Assembly (NCBI GenBank): GCA_025370055.1
Contig: CP073041.1
Span: 6,046,272-6,110,271, forward strand
Direction of reading: 5' to 3'
DNA length: 64,000 nucleotides
From: Woronichinia naegeliana WA131
Lineage (GTDB): Bacteria > Cyanobacteriota > Cyanobacteriia > Cyanobacteriales > Microcystaceae
Shown here: positions 28,457 to 37,177 of the stretch, one piece after another
Layout of the letters: every line of letters begins with the position of its first letter
Numbering within the stretch: position 1 is the first letter of the stretch
Position numbers and translations under genes: made by a program
Notes under the pieces: generated by a model
Seen by the model: only the letters and a program-made list of their open reading frames with translations
What the model was told of the DNA's origin: nothing
The model's database searches: none

Positions 28457-30196
28457 ATGCCTAGTTATCTTAAAACGGATCTGTTGGTGGTGGGAGGAGG
28501 AACGGGAGGCACGGCGGCGGCAATCCAGGCGGCTCGTCGAGGTGTAAAAACCATTTTAGTGAGTGAAACACCCTGGCTAGGAGGAATGTTAACCTCAGCA
28601 GGAGTGGCGGCTCCCGATGGTAGTGAATTGGCGGCTTGGCAAACAGGATTATGGGGGGCTTTTTTGCGATCGCTGCGACAGGAACAACGGGGCGGCTTAA
28701 ATCATGCCTGGGTAAGTTTCTTTACGTTTACGCCCAGGGTAGGAGCCAGCATTTTTGAGCAATGGGCCAATCAGTTACCCAATTTAACCTGGATTAAAGA
28801 TCAGGTTCCTCTGGAGGTTTTACGTCAGGGCGATCGCGTTACAGGAGTTCGTTTTGCCGACTATCAGATTGCAGCCTGTATTACCTTGGATGGTACAGAA
28901 TTGGGGGATTTATTAGCCATGGGTGATATTCCTCACCGTTGGAGTTGGGAATGGCAAGCGGAATTTGATGAACCTTCGGCCCCCATTAAACCGAATGTAG
29001 TCAGCAATCGCTATCCAGTACAATCTCCCACCTGGGTATTTTTGATGCAGGATTACGGCGATCAACCTGCCCCCAAAATTTCTCCTTTACCTGGCTATGA
29101 TCCGACCCTTTTTAAGGATGCTTGGAAAAACTATGGAGTAGAGCGGTTTTTAACCTACGGACGTTTACCGAATCAGCAATATATGTTGAACTGGCCCATT
29201 TTTGGCAATGATTACGGCCATGATTTGAATCGGTTAATTGGCACACCCGCAGAGAAGCAAGCCTTTTTACAAGAAGCCTATGAACATAGTTATCATTTTG
29301 CCTATTTTTTGCAACAGGAGACGGGTAAAAATTTGGGGTTGGCTCTAGATGCCTTTCCAGCCATTAATAATCGTTCTACGGCCTTTGCTCTCCATCCCTA
29401 CTATCGTGAAAGTCGCCGTTTACGAGGTCAAGTCACGATTACAGAAAGGATGATTTTACCTCAAGCCGGTGGTGTAGTTGCTCCCTTACCGCTCTATCAA
29501 GATCAGGTTTCTAGTATTGCTGTTGGTAATTATCCCAATGATCACCATTATCCAGGGTTTGAATTTCCCCTCGCGCCTAAATCCCTACGTTGGGGCGGAT
29601 ATTGGACAGGAACTCCCTTTGCCATTCCCTATCAATCCTTGGTTCCTGAAAAAATTCAAGGTTTTTTAGTCTGTGAAAAAAATATTTCTGTTTCCCACAT
29701 GGCCAATGGTAGTACTCGTCTGCAACCCTTAGTAATGAATATAGGTCAAGTCGCCGGAATGGCTGCGGCCTTATGTATTGAGCAAAACTGTGAACCGGAA
29801 GCTTTATCGGTGCGATCGCTGCAAGAGGCATTATTGACGGATTCATTGGCCCCAGCAGCCGTTATTCCCTGTTTCAATTTACCGCCGGATCACCCTGAAT
29901 GGCTAACCTGGCAACGCTATTACTTAGATCATCCTCAAGACTATCCTTTAGATGGAAATTGTCCCTCTGTATCTCAACCTTATCAGTTTCAGGGAAGCGA
30001 AGTTTATGAGGGAATTTTTGAGAAAATTAATGAACAAGAATATCATTTTCATGTTAATCTTGAACCAACTGTAACTTGGCAATTAGTGACAACCAGACCA
30101 GAGATCAACGCTCAATTCCAACAACTAGAAACCGGGACAAAATTGACGCTATCAGGGGATTATAATGAGTCAGAAAATTGGTTTATTGTGTATTAA
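28457..30196 (+). CDS. FAD-dependent oxidoreductase
   Basis: The protein has 579 residues. The N-terminal Rossmann motif LLVVGGGTGGTAAAIQAARRG binds FAD (key residues GGGTGGT), followed by the family stretch SETPWLGGMLTSAGV. Later motifs include ESRRLRGQVTITER, NYPNDHHYPGFEF and the C-terminal flavin contact NGSTRLQPLVMNIGQVAGM. It belongs to the FAD_oxidored family, whose substrates are mostly unknown. No signal peptide or quinone-binding helix is seen. It is monocistronic, in the direction opposite to the Uma2 gene. Confidence 0.82.
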   Translation: MPSYLKTDLLVVGGGTGGTAAAIQAARRGVKTILVSETPWLGGMLTSAGVAAPDGSELAAWQTGLWGAFLRSLRQEQRGGLNHAWVSFFTFTPRVGASIFEQWANQLPNLTWIKDQVPLEVLRQGDRVTGVRFADYQIAACITLDGTELGDLLAMGDIPHRWSWEWQAEFDEPSAPIKPNVVSNRYPVQSPTWVFLMQDYGDQPAPKISPLPGYDPTLFKDAWKNYGVERFLTYGRLPNQQYMLNWPIFGNDYGHDLNRLIGTPAEKQAFLQEAYEHSYHFAYFLQQETGKNLGLALDAFPAINNRSTAFALHPYYRESRRLRGQVTITERMILPQAGGVVAPLPLYQDQVSSIAVGNYPNDHHYPGFEFPLAPKSLRWGGYWTGTPFAIPYQSLVPEKIQGFLVCEKNISVSHMANGSTRLQPLVMNIGQVAGMAAALCIEQNCEPEALSVRSLQEALLTDSLAPAAVIPCFNLPPDHPEWLTWQRYYLDHPQDYPLDGNCPSVSQPYQFQGSEVYEGIFEKINEQEYHFHVNLEPTVTWQLVTTRPEINAQFQQLETGTKLTLSGDYNESENWFIVY

Positions 30197-30260
30197 AAAT
30201 CAGGAGAATATTAGTTAAGCTTCCTTGATTTTCAGTTTTATTACTAATTATGACTAATCA

Positions 30261-30407
30261 TTACAAATGGAGATTGTACGAGTTATTGTCGGTCATAATG
30301 ACTCGATTACGGCCAGCATTTTTGGCACAGAATAGGGCCGTATTAGCTACTTGGATAACTGTTGGCAGAGTTAATCCTTGTTCAGGAAAACAGGCAACCC
30401 AAAATTT
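30261..30407 (-). pseudogene. C-terminal remnant of a GGDEF (diguanylate cyclase) domain
   Basis: About 48 codons on the minus strand read VACFPEQG, then VIQVANTALFCAKNAGRNRV, then a stop. This matches the last two segments of GGDEF domains (the ASFP-x-x-G strand and the AD-x-ALY-x-AK-x-x-GRNRV helix). The signature motif and the rest of the protein are absent. It is a relic of a c-di-GMP synthesis gene. Confidence 0.75.
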
Positions 30408-30438
30408 GCTTTTTTGCTTTTTCTCATTTTACCTAACC

Positions 30439-30463
30439 ATCAACTAATTATTTACAGGTAGAA
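30439..30463 (+). repeat. 25-bp block shared with 944-968
   Basis: Second copy of the block starting ATCAACTAATTATTTACAGG. It lies between the GGDEF relic and the transposase relics, in the same orientation as the first copy. Two HIP1 octamers follow within 75 bp. Confidence 0.6.
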
Positions 30464-30665
30464 ATTTTTTGGGTTTATGCCTAATCCCTAAACAGCGATC
30501 GCCCCTTACCAATTCGATAAAAAGCGATCGCCGCTTTTCCCTTCACCCTGATTGACTGACAAAAGTTATGCAGAAAAGTACTGATAAGAGTGGATAGTGA
30601 ATTCGAGACGATGCAGTCGCTGACGATGTTGTGGGCATGAAGCCATAGAGGGTTCGGAGTTAAAA

Positions 30666-30851
30666 TTAGAAGAGGAACGGACTTGATGAATGAATGAGAT
30701 TCCAGGCATTGAGAACAGCCACCTTAATCCAATCACAGCCAATCCGAAAATAACTGTTGCCGCGAAACCAATGAGTATCGACCCAGCGACGATGCCCTCC
30801 ATCAACGACAGCAAGACCTTGAGAGGTGGCAAAAAGTGTAGCCACAGCCAT
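30666..30851 (-). pseudogene. Transposase C-terminal fragment
   Basis: The frame reads GHRRWVDTHWFRGNSYFRIG, then CDWIKVAVLNAWNLIH. This block (RRWVDTHWFRG, SYFRIG, DW-x-K) is the recognisable end of a transposase common in cyanobacteria. The exact IS family cannot be named from so short a piece. No ends or catalytic residues are found. Confidence 0.65.
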
Positions 30852-30910
30852 GATAAAACAGAGGCGTGACCAGCAATTCTAAATTTGCGCTGTAGCAAGG
30901 GTTTCAGGTT

Positions 30911-31078
30911 TTAGTTCGCATAATACGGGGTAAAATTCAACGGGATTAACAAGTTCATTTTACGTTGCCCCAAGCTGTACACCAACAAACACAACGCCAT
31001 AATGAAAGTCAATGCCATAATCCTCTCAGGGGTTTTGAGGAAAACACTCGAAGCAAAAAACAGATAATGAACTTGAGT
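30911..31078 (-). pseudogene. IS1634-type transposase C-terminal fragment
   Basis: About 55 codons end in a normal stop at 30911 and contain FFASSVFLKTPERIMALTF, then MALCLLVYSLGQRK. This is the conserved end of IS1634-family transposases (S-S-V-F-L-K-x-P-E-R-I-x-A-L, then a hydrophobic LLVY segment). A stop just upstream and the missing body show decay. Confidence 0.7.
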
Positions 31079-31422
31079 CTAGATGAGAACAGCAATCCCA
31101 AATTCAAAACTTGATAGCTCTGAAAACCTTATACCAAGAGGACTTTACAATTCTTGACAATTTGGTGAATCGCTGAAACGACGCAAAATCGTTCTGAATT
31201 TATTTTTGCTGGTTTCGGGCTGAGCCTCAGTTCGTGAAGGTCTGTGGACAGAGAAGTGCCGTCACCTCTGGTAGAAGCAGATAAAAACCATTTTGTTAGC
31301 AAATGTTAGTGTTTTAGGAGCGGATCAATTCTAAGAACTGTCTGCGATGAACAGTTTTCAGGGCCTCATCCTCTTTTAAACTAAACACTCAGTTATAAAA
31401 TTTTTACCAATTCAAATTCACT
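31079..31422. other. Region upstream of argB
   Basis: No gene. A weak hairpin (AACTGT, 9-base loop, ACAGTT) lies at 31336-31356, about 65 bp before the argB start. The promoter of argB should be here. No known RNA element or riboswitch was recognised. Confidence 0.4.
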
Positions 31423-32316
31423 ATGAGCAATACCAGCGACTACATCGGCGAAGAGGCAGCAACTAGAGTTCGGATTCTTAGTGAAGCTTTACCCTACATT
31501 CAACACTTTGCCGGACGGACAGTCGTGATTAAATATGGGGGGGCGGCCATGAAGGATAGCTCTCTCAAAGATAAAGTGATTCGAGATATTGTCTTTATGG
31601 CTTCCGTCGGTGTACGGCCCGTCGTGGTGCATGGTGGTGGCCCCGAAATTAATACCTGGCTAGATAAGTTAGGCATTGAAGCCAAGTTCAAAGATGGTTT
31701 ACGGGTGACAGACGGCCCCACGATGGATGTGGTGGAAATGGTTCTAGTCGGTCGCGTCAATAAGGAATTAGTTTCTCTGATTAATCAAGCTGGCGGTCAG
31801 GCCGTCGGTCTTTGCGGTAAAGATGGTAATCTGGTCACGGCTCGACAAATCTCCAACAAAGATATTGGTTTTGTGGGAGAAGTCAGTTCTGTTAATGCGC
31901 GTTTAGTCGAATCCCTAGGGAAAAGTGGCTACATTCCAGTGATTTCCAGTGTGGCGGCGGATGAGTCGGGACAGGCCTATAATATCAATGCCGATACCTT
32001 TGCCGGTGAAGTGGCAGCGGCTCTGGGAGCCGAAAAGTTGATCCTACTGACCGATACTCGCGGTATTCTACGGGATTACAAAGATCCTTCGACTCTGATT
32101 ACCAAATTGGATATTCAACAGGCCCGAGATTTAATTAAAGAAGGTGTGGTGGCTGGCGGCATGATCCCCAAGGTGAATTGTTGTGTAAGATCCCTAGCTC
32201 AAGGAGTACGAGCAACCCATATCATTGATGGTCGGTTGCCCCATGCCTTGTTATTGGAAGTTTTCAGTGATTTGGGGATCGGTTCTATGATTGTGGCCTC
32301 TGGCTATAAGTACTAG
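31423..32316 (+). CDS. argB: N-acetylglutamate kinase
   Basis: The 297-residue enzyme phosphorylates N-acetylglutamate, the committed and arginine-regulated step of arginine synthesis. Key motifs are in order: [11 protein letters not shown] (Lys and Gly-rich phosphate loop) near 27-37, [10 protein letters not shown] near 67, [19 protein letters not shown] with the catalytic Asp region, LLTDTRGIL, and [10 protein letters not shown] with the second Lys. The N-terminal helix ([20 protein letters not shown]) is the hexamerisation and arginine-sensing helix of the feedback-inhibited cyanobacterial type, which is also the target of PII (family knowledge). Complete and single. Confidence 0.96.
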   Translation: MSNTSDYIGEEAATRVRILSEALPYIQHFAGRTVVIKYGGAAMKDSSLKDKVIRDIVFMASVGVRPVVVHGGGPEINTWLDKLGIEAKFKDGLRVTDGPTMDVVEMVLVGRVNKELVSLINQAGGQAVGLCGKDGNLVTARQISNKDIGFVGEVSSVNARLVESLGKSGYIPVISSVAADESGQAYNINADTFAGEVAAALGAEKLILLTDTRGILRDYKDPSTLITKLDIQQARDLIKEGVVAGGMIPKVNCCVRSLAQGVRATHIIDGRLPHALLLEVFSDLGIGSMIVASGYKY

Positions 32317-32381
32317 ATGCCGGTGTGTTTTTAAAGGAAGTGTAGGGGACTCGTTTCTCAGTTCCGATTGAGTCTATTACG

Positions 32382-33695
32382 ATGCGAATTATTGCCTATC
32401 TTTATAGTGATCCCTGCCTCGAATCCCCTCCCGATCGCTTTATGTGGGGAGTAGAAGTAGATCAGGTTTATGTGGACTTAGGCAATTATCAACAACTGGA
32501 AAACTTATTACAGGATTGTCAATTATCTCCACCGAATTATCTACTGGTTCGTCGTTTAGAGGAGTTGGGGGCTAATTTGACGCAAATCGGCGATCGCTTA
32601 ACCACCCTAGAGTCCTTGGGAATTGAAATTATTGCGATCGAACAAGATTACAGTACCACCTCTCCCCCCTCCCGTCCGCAATGGCTCCAACTGTTAGAAA
32701 ATATTCAGCAACAACAGCAACGTCAACGCCAAAAACAGGGTCATGCCCGTAATCGTGTTCAAGGCTTACCACCACCAGGGAAAGCTCCCTATGGCTATCG
32801 TCGAGAACAGGGTCGTTATATCTTAGATCGCACCACCGCCCCCATCATAAAAGATTTTTTTGAGCATTATTTACTGTACGCTTCCTTACGAGAAGCCATT
32901 CGTTATTTGGATAAACGTTATGGCAAAAAAATTGCTGTTTCAACAGGACATAATTGGTTAAAAAATCCTGTCTATCGAGGCAATTTAAGCTATCACAATC
33001 AAGATGTCATTGTTGGTAATCATCCCGCCATCCTATCCAGAGAAGAAGCCGCCCAAATTGATCGTTTATTGCGACGAGGTAGCGACTTTGCCGCTAGAAC
33101 AGCCAGTGCCCCCCGTTCCCTAGCCGGTTTAGTTTTTTGCCAAGTCTGTCAATCCTCTTTTACCGTTAGTCAAGTTAAACCCCAAAAAACAAAGAATCCG
33201 GCAAAAACCTATCTTTATCTTCGGGCTGCCAACTGTCAGAGTCAACCGAAATGTCGCGCAATTAACTATGAGCAAATTCTCTTTAAAATTATTAGCCAAA
33301 TTTGTCAAGATTTACCAGCCACCGTCGCTCAGTTAAATCTACCTAATCTGGATCAAATGAAACAAGGCATCCGCCACGCTATTCAGGAAAAGGAAGAAAC
33401 GATACAAAAATTACCCACTTTGGAAAGTCAAGGTCTTTTAGATTCACAAATAATAGAACTGCAAATCTACAAATTCAAAACCGAAATTGCCCAATTACGA
33501 CAACAGTTAGATCAATTACCTCCCGAAGAACTCAAGAAAATCATTAAGACAGTGGCCATACCACAATTCTGGCTAGATTTATCAGAAATAGAACGGCGTT
33601 TTTACTTTCGAGAATTTATCCGCCAAATCCAAATTACGCCACCCAAGAAGTCCACAAATTCTGATTGGCAAATTAAATTAGTGTTTGTATTTTAG
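32382..33695 (+). CDS. Serine-recombinase family protein with degenerate catalytic domain
   Basis: A 437-residue protein laid out like a large serine recombinase. The resolvase-like N-domain covers about 1-105, the recombinase domain about 120-225 (GKAPYGYRREQGRYILD, then HNWLKNPVYRGNLSY), a zinc-ribbon-like domain follows (VFCQVCQSS, then NCQSQPKC), and a coiled coil near 330-385. The catalytic domain is altered: the start AYLYSDPCLE lacks the usual YxRxS context, and the DRLxR helix reads RRLEELGANL without its arginine. Strand exchange is therefore doubtful. It may be a domesticated DNA-binding protein. It is located directly after argB with a 65-bp gap; no att sites seen. Confidence 0.75.
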   Translation: MRIIAYLYSDPCLESPPDRFMWGVEVDQVYVDLGNYQQLENLLQDCQLSPPNYLLVRRLEELGANLTQIGDRLTTLESLGIEIIAIEQDYSTTSPPSRPQWLQLLENIQQQQQRQRQKQGHARNRVQGLPPPGKAPYGYRREQGRYILDRTTAPIIKDFFEHYLLYASLREAIRYLDKRYGKKIAVSTGHNWLKNPVYRGNLSYHNQDVIVGNHPAILSREEAAQIDRLLRRGSDFAARTASAPRSLAGLVFCQVCQSSFTVSQVKPQKTKNPAKTYLYLRAANCQSQPKCRAINYEQILFKIISQICQDLPATVAQLNLPNLDQMKQGIRHAIQEKEETIQKLPTLESQGLLDSQIIELQIYKFKTEIAQLRQQLDQLPPEELKKIIKTVAIPQFWLDLSEIERRFYFREFIRQIQITPPKKSTNSDWQIKLVFVF

Positions 33696-33747
33696 GAAAA
33701 AAATCCCTATGAATTGACACCGAAAACTTGCTTTTGAGCAATCTTTG

Positions 33748-34737
33748 TTAATAGCCAGAAGTTGATGTGGGAATTTTAGCAGGCTGTAAACCATAGGTCG
33801 GTTGGCTATTATTAAAATTCTGGGAAGAATTGGGTGCAGTGCTATAGGGTTGACTAGTGTTATTAATAGGAGAACTAGGATTGTAGCCGTTATTCGGATT
33901 TACTCCGCCATAGTTCTGAGGCAGATTGGGGTTAGGATTACCATAACTTCCTCCTAACCCGTTATTGGTGTTGGGAAGACTATAATTCTGCCCGATGGGA
34001 TAGGCATTATTTTCCCTGACTGAATTCGTAGAACGAGGAAGCTGACTAGAAGGATTGGTACCGAAATAACGATTATTATCGACAGCAGTAAGGGGTGGAT
34101 TGGTCAGTGGCAGACTTCGAGCCGGTGTTTCTATTGGAGAAGGATTATAATTTCTGGGAACAGGAGCAAATTCATCCACAGATTTTTGTAGAGGGTTAGC
34201 TTCTTCACTGGATAATTCTGTTTTTTGAAGGGCTGAAGGAATTGTGGGACGAGTATTATTGGCAGAAGACGGCGGATTTTTTAGTAAGGCGGGAAATAAT
34301 GATGCTTGGGGATCTCGGTTGGTCATTAAGGGAGACTGATTAGAATTATTGTCCGTCTTTTTAGTCTCATCGGTTTGAGTGGTTAGCTTAGGTAAGCCAG
34401 GGACATTTCCCAAAAGATCTTTATTTGGGTTGTTGGTCGGTATGAGTAAGGGTGACAGGGATGACTTTTGGGGCTGGACTTTTGTGACGCTAGGATCGAT
34501 AGGCGGTAGGGGAACACCATTTTCGATCGCTTCTTCACCCAGGGGATTAGGGACGGAGGCAGGTGTCTGGGACTGATTGATTTGTCTTAACCATTCAGGA
34601 TGGGATTGATATTGCCAAAGCCCAAAACCCAGCAAAAATAAAAAACCAGGAACCGCCCACCATTGCCACTGACGGAAACGTTTAGCGGAGGAAAGAGAAA
34701 AACGAGCATTGGGGTTATTCATCGAAAATTGGGTCAA
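33748..34737 (-). CDS. Membrane-anchored low-complexity (Pro/Asn/Ser-rich) protein
   Basis: The 329-residue protein has a short basic N-terminus (SSAKRFRQW), one membrane segment (WWAVPGFLFLLGFGLWQYQ, about 26-44), and then a 280-residue extracytoplasmic tail rich in Pro, Asn, Ser and Thr. The tail becomes almost repetitive at the end (YGNPNPNLPQNYGG, NPNNGYNPSSP). No enzyme domain is present. It could be a linker or cell-wall-associated protein; the function is not recognised. It lies 54 bp downstream of the SIMPL-domain gene on the same strand, so the two secreted proteins may be co-expressed. A second in-frame ATG lies five codons in. Confidence 0.6.
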   Translation of the reverse strand: MTQFSMNNPNARFSLSSAKRFRQWQWWAVPGFLFLLGFGLWQYQSHPEWLRQINQSQTPASVPNPLGEEAIENGVPLPPIDPSVTKVQPQKSSLSPLLIPTNNPNKDLLGNVPGLPKLTTQTDETKKTDNNSNQSPLMTNRDPQASLFPALLKNPPSSANNTRPTIPSALQKTELSSEEANPLQKSVDEFAPVPRNYNPSPIETPARSLPLTNPPLTAVDNNRYFGTNPSSQLPRSTNSVRENNAYPIGQNYSLPNTNNGLGGSYGNPNPNLPQNYGGVNPNNGYNPSSPINNTSQPYSTAPNSSQNFNNSQPTYGLQPAKIPTSTSGY

Positions 34738-34791
34738 AATTCAAGTTTGGTCAAAATTCAAGTCAGACGAAATTCAGAAAGCGGTTAAACC

Positions 34792-35508
34792 TTAGTAGGC
34801 AATTTGTAAGGTGACAGAACCCCGCACCGATTGATCACCGCCAATGACCGGAGTTGGAGCCGGAGCGGCCGCTGCTTGTACCATATAATCTGTACGAAAA
34901 CGGGGGGGGATTGGTACATTCGCGCCATTAATCTGGACAGATATCACGTCTTTGGGGGTTAGGTTGAGAGCTTGAAAAACAGCATTAGCTTGGGATTGGG
35001 CATCTTCTGTTGCTCTTTTGAGCGCGATTTTTTGGGCGGCGGCGATCGCTTCCTCGGCGGACATAAAACTCACCCCATTAATGCGAGTAGCACCAACCTT
35101 GACTGACTGATCCAATAAACCGCCCACTGCTTCTGTGGGTAGGCGAAAGCTGACGGTATTTGTGCCAGTATAGCCATTTAACTTGCGTTGATTGTTGGCA
35201 TATTCATAGTTGGGTTGTAATTGAATGCCCGTTGTTTGTAGCTTTTCCACTGACCGCGATCGCAGCAAATCCACCACCGCATTGGTTCGTTTAGCCACAT
35301 CCTGCTGTACCTCGGTTGCCGTCGGAGCCGTGACTTCTACCCCTAACTCCACCTGGGCTAAACTGGTGGCAATATTTTCAACCCCTTCCCCCGTCACGGT
35401 TAAGGTTCGGATGACTTTATCCTCGGCCTGAGCAGGAGGAATCAGGGTCAAGAAGCCTAAGGTTGTTGCTAAAAAGAGAGATTGAACCATTTTGGTCGAA
35501 ATGATCAT
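34792..35508 (-). CDS. SIMPL-domain (DUF541) secreted protein
   Basis: The 238-residue protein has a signal peptide at residues 1-28 (MVQSLFLATTLGFLTLIPPAQA cut near AQA-ED; the second Met is a possible start). The SIMPL domain follows: IRTLTVTGEGVENIATSLAQ, then VELGVEV, the repeated helix-strand pattern with VVDLLRSRSVEKLQTTGIQL, and LKRATEDAQSQANAVFQALN. Members occur in the periplasm or on the surface; E. coli YggE is linked to oxidative stress, but the molecular role is unknown. The protein looks complete. Confidence 0.85.
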   Translation of the reverse strand: MIISTKMVQSLFLATTLGFLTLIPPAQAEDKVIRTLTVTGEGVENIATSLAQVELGVEVTAPTATEVQQDVAKRTNAVVDLLRSRSVEKLQTTGIQLQPNYEYANNQRKLNGYTGTNTVSFRLPTEAVGGLLDQSVKVGATRINGVSFMSAEEAIAAAQKIALKRATEDAQSQANAVFQALNLTPKDVISVQINGANVPIPPRFRTDYMVQAAAAPAPTPVIGGDQSVRGSVTLQIAY

Positions 35509-35751
35509 AGATTTTGGGATTTTGGCGTAAATTCACTTATCCCATTCTAGCGAAACCGTAATATCACTAAACCTTAACCTTGAAGATTAAGAAACCCTTA
35601 AGGAGCAACAAAATAGGGATATTATTGAAAACGTTGGAGAATCCGGATCTCATCTTCCTTTTTACAGCCCAATCCTGGTCTTAGAAAGTCTTCAAATAAA
35701 GCCTTCTACCTTATTTTATAAGTTATTGCTGATACGGCAAGGATTAGTTCT

Positions 35752-35961
35752 ATGCTTGTTCTCTCTTTGGTTTCATTGGCGATCGCCTCCATCTCGACCT
35801 TTATTTTTCTTAACGTACAGGAAGATGTCATTCGTCCTTGCTTTGCGGTGACAGCCGCCTTGGCCTTACTGTTAACCCTTTGTTTGGCCCCTTGGGCCTT
35901 GAAACTCACCCTAGTGGCCATTCCGATTACCTTAGAACGCCTTTACGGTGGGGCTGTCTAG
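35752..35961 (+). CDS. Small two-helix membrane protein
   Basis: A 69-residue protein made of two hydrophobic helices (VLSLVSLAIASISTFIFL and FAVTAALALLLTLCLAPWA) and a third hydrophobic stretch (LKLTLVAIPITLERL). Codon use looks normal, and a HIP1 octamer lies in frame, as in neighbouring genes. No family known to me by name. Its stop codon overlaps the stop of the convergent sqdX (bases 35958-35961), which supports its being a real, compactly packed gene. Start ATG 35752 has no strong ribosome-binding site. Confidence 0.55.
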   Translation: MLVLSLVSLAIASISTFIFLNVQEDVIRPCFAVTAALALLLTLCLAPWALKLTLVAIPITLERLYGGAV

Positions 35962-37091
35962 GCCGCTTGCGGAAAAGATTGCACGCCTAAAACCTGACGA
36001 TAATATTGCTGTAACTGTTGAGTTGCTGCCGCCCAACCCCAGCGTTCAGCCTCCAGTCGAGCATTTTGACGTAATCTTTCCCGTTCTTCCTTGGCATCTA
36101 ATAGCCGTTGGGTTGCTTTCACTGCGCCCTGGCTGTCTTGAGGATCAAAAAGATAACCATTGACACCATCAGTCACAATATCGGGAATTCCGCCAGAGGC
36201 TGCTGCAACCACTGGACAACCGGCGGCCATGGCTTCAAGTAAGACTAAACCGAGGGTTTCGGTGCGAGAGGGAAAAATAAAGGCATCCGCCGTCGCAAAG
36301 GCCGCCGCTAATTCTAGTCCCTGCATATAACCAGCAAAATAGGTGGGGGTGCCAGCAAAATGACTGATCAGGGTTTCACGGTGGGGGCCATCCCCGACAA
36401 TAGCCAAACGAGCATGGGGAATGGCTTCTAGGACAGGTTTAATTTCATCAATTTGTTTTTCGGCAGAAACTCGACCCACATAGAGGAGTAAAGGCGCGTC
36501 GGGGTTTCCCTGGGAAAGGCGCGATCGCATTTGTCGAGAAAAGAGATGGGGCTGAAATAATTCTGTATCTACTCCCCGTTGCCAGAGATCGACCCGTTCA
36601 ATGCCATGATGACGTAATTCTTCTACCATGGCGGTCGAGGTGCAAAGGTTGAGACTGGCTTGGTTATGGCCAAGTTTTAACAGTTCCCACAATAGGCCTT
36701 CCAAGGCTCCTAAACCGTAATGCTGCAAATATTGAGGTAAATGGGTGTGGTAAGAAGCAACCAGAGGAATATTCAGGGTTTTCGCATAATAAATACCACC
36801 AAGACCTAAAACGGCGGGATTAACCACATGGATCAGATCCGGCTGAAACTTTTCAATGACGGTTCTCAGATGAGGGCGGGGAATGGCTAATTTTAGTTCC
36901 GGGTAGAGCGGTAAGGGCATTCCCGTCACGCCATGAATTTTAGCTCCTTTGTATTCTTTTAAGCCGCCTTCTGGGCAGAAGACGAGCACTTGATTACCCT
37001 GCCGTTGGAGGTGTTCAACAGTATGCTTAAGACGGGTGACAATACCATCGATTTTCGGTAAGAAAGTTTCTGTAAAGAGAGCAATTCGCAT
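35958..37091 (-). CDS. sqdX: Sulfolipid synthase (SqdX-like GT4 glycosyltransferase)
   Basis: The 377-residue GT4 enzyme most likely transfers sulfoquinovose from UDP-sulfoquinovose to diacylglycerol to make SQDG, a thylakoid lipid. The N-domain motif MRIALFTETFLPKIDGIVTR, the acceptor-side motif YHTHLPQYLQHYG, VGRVSAEKQIDEI, and the donor-binding end PSRTETLGLVLLEAMAAGCP are all present and typical of SqdX and its plant homologue SQD2. The length matches the known cyanobacterial enzyme. SqdB is not in the window. General GT4 phosphatidylinositol-mannosyltransferase annotations of similar proteins exist, so the name rests on overall pattern. Confidence 0.85.
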   Translation of the reverse strand: MRIALFTETFLPKIDGIVTRLKHTVEHLQRQGNQVLVFCPEGGLKEYKGAKIHGVTGMPLPLYPELKLAIPRPHLRTVIEKFQPDLIHVVNPAVLGLGGIYYAKTLNIPLVASYHTHLPQYLQHYGLGALEGLLWELLKLGHNQASLNLCTSTAMVEELRHHGIERVDLWQRGVDTELFQPHLFSRQMRSRLSQGNPDAPLLLYVGRVSAEKQIDEIKPVLEAIPHARLAIVGDGPHRETLISHFAGTPTYFAGYMQGLELAAAFATADAFIFPSRTETLGLVLLEAMAAGCPVVAAASGGIPDIVTDGVNGYLFDPQDSQGAVKATQRLLDAKEERERLRQNARLEAERWGWAAATQQLQQYYRQVLGVQSFPQAA

Positions 37092-37177
37092 AAAAACCGG
37101 TGCGGCGGGGTGAGTTTTGCCAAAATTGAGATTAGGTTATCACAATTGCGGATCTCAAAATTTATGCCGTCAGCAAT

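Noticed and set aside
31336-31356. Hairpin before argB as an attenuator or riboswitch
   Set aside because: Only six pairs, with no leader peptide or known aptamer; left as a weak note.
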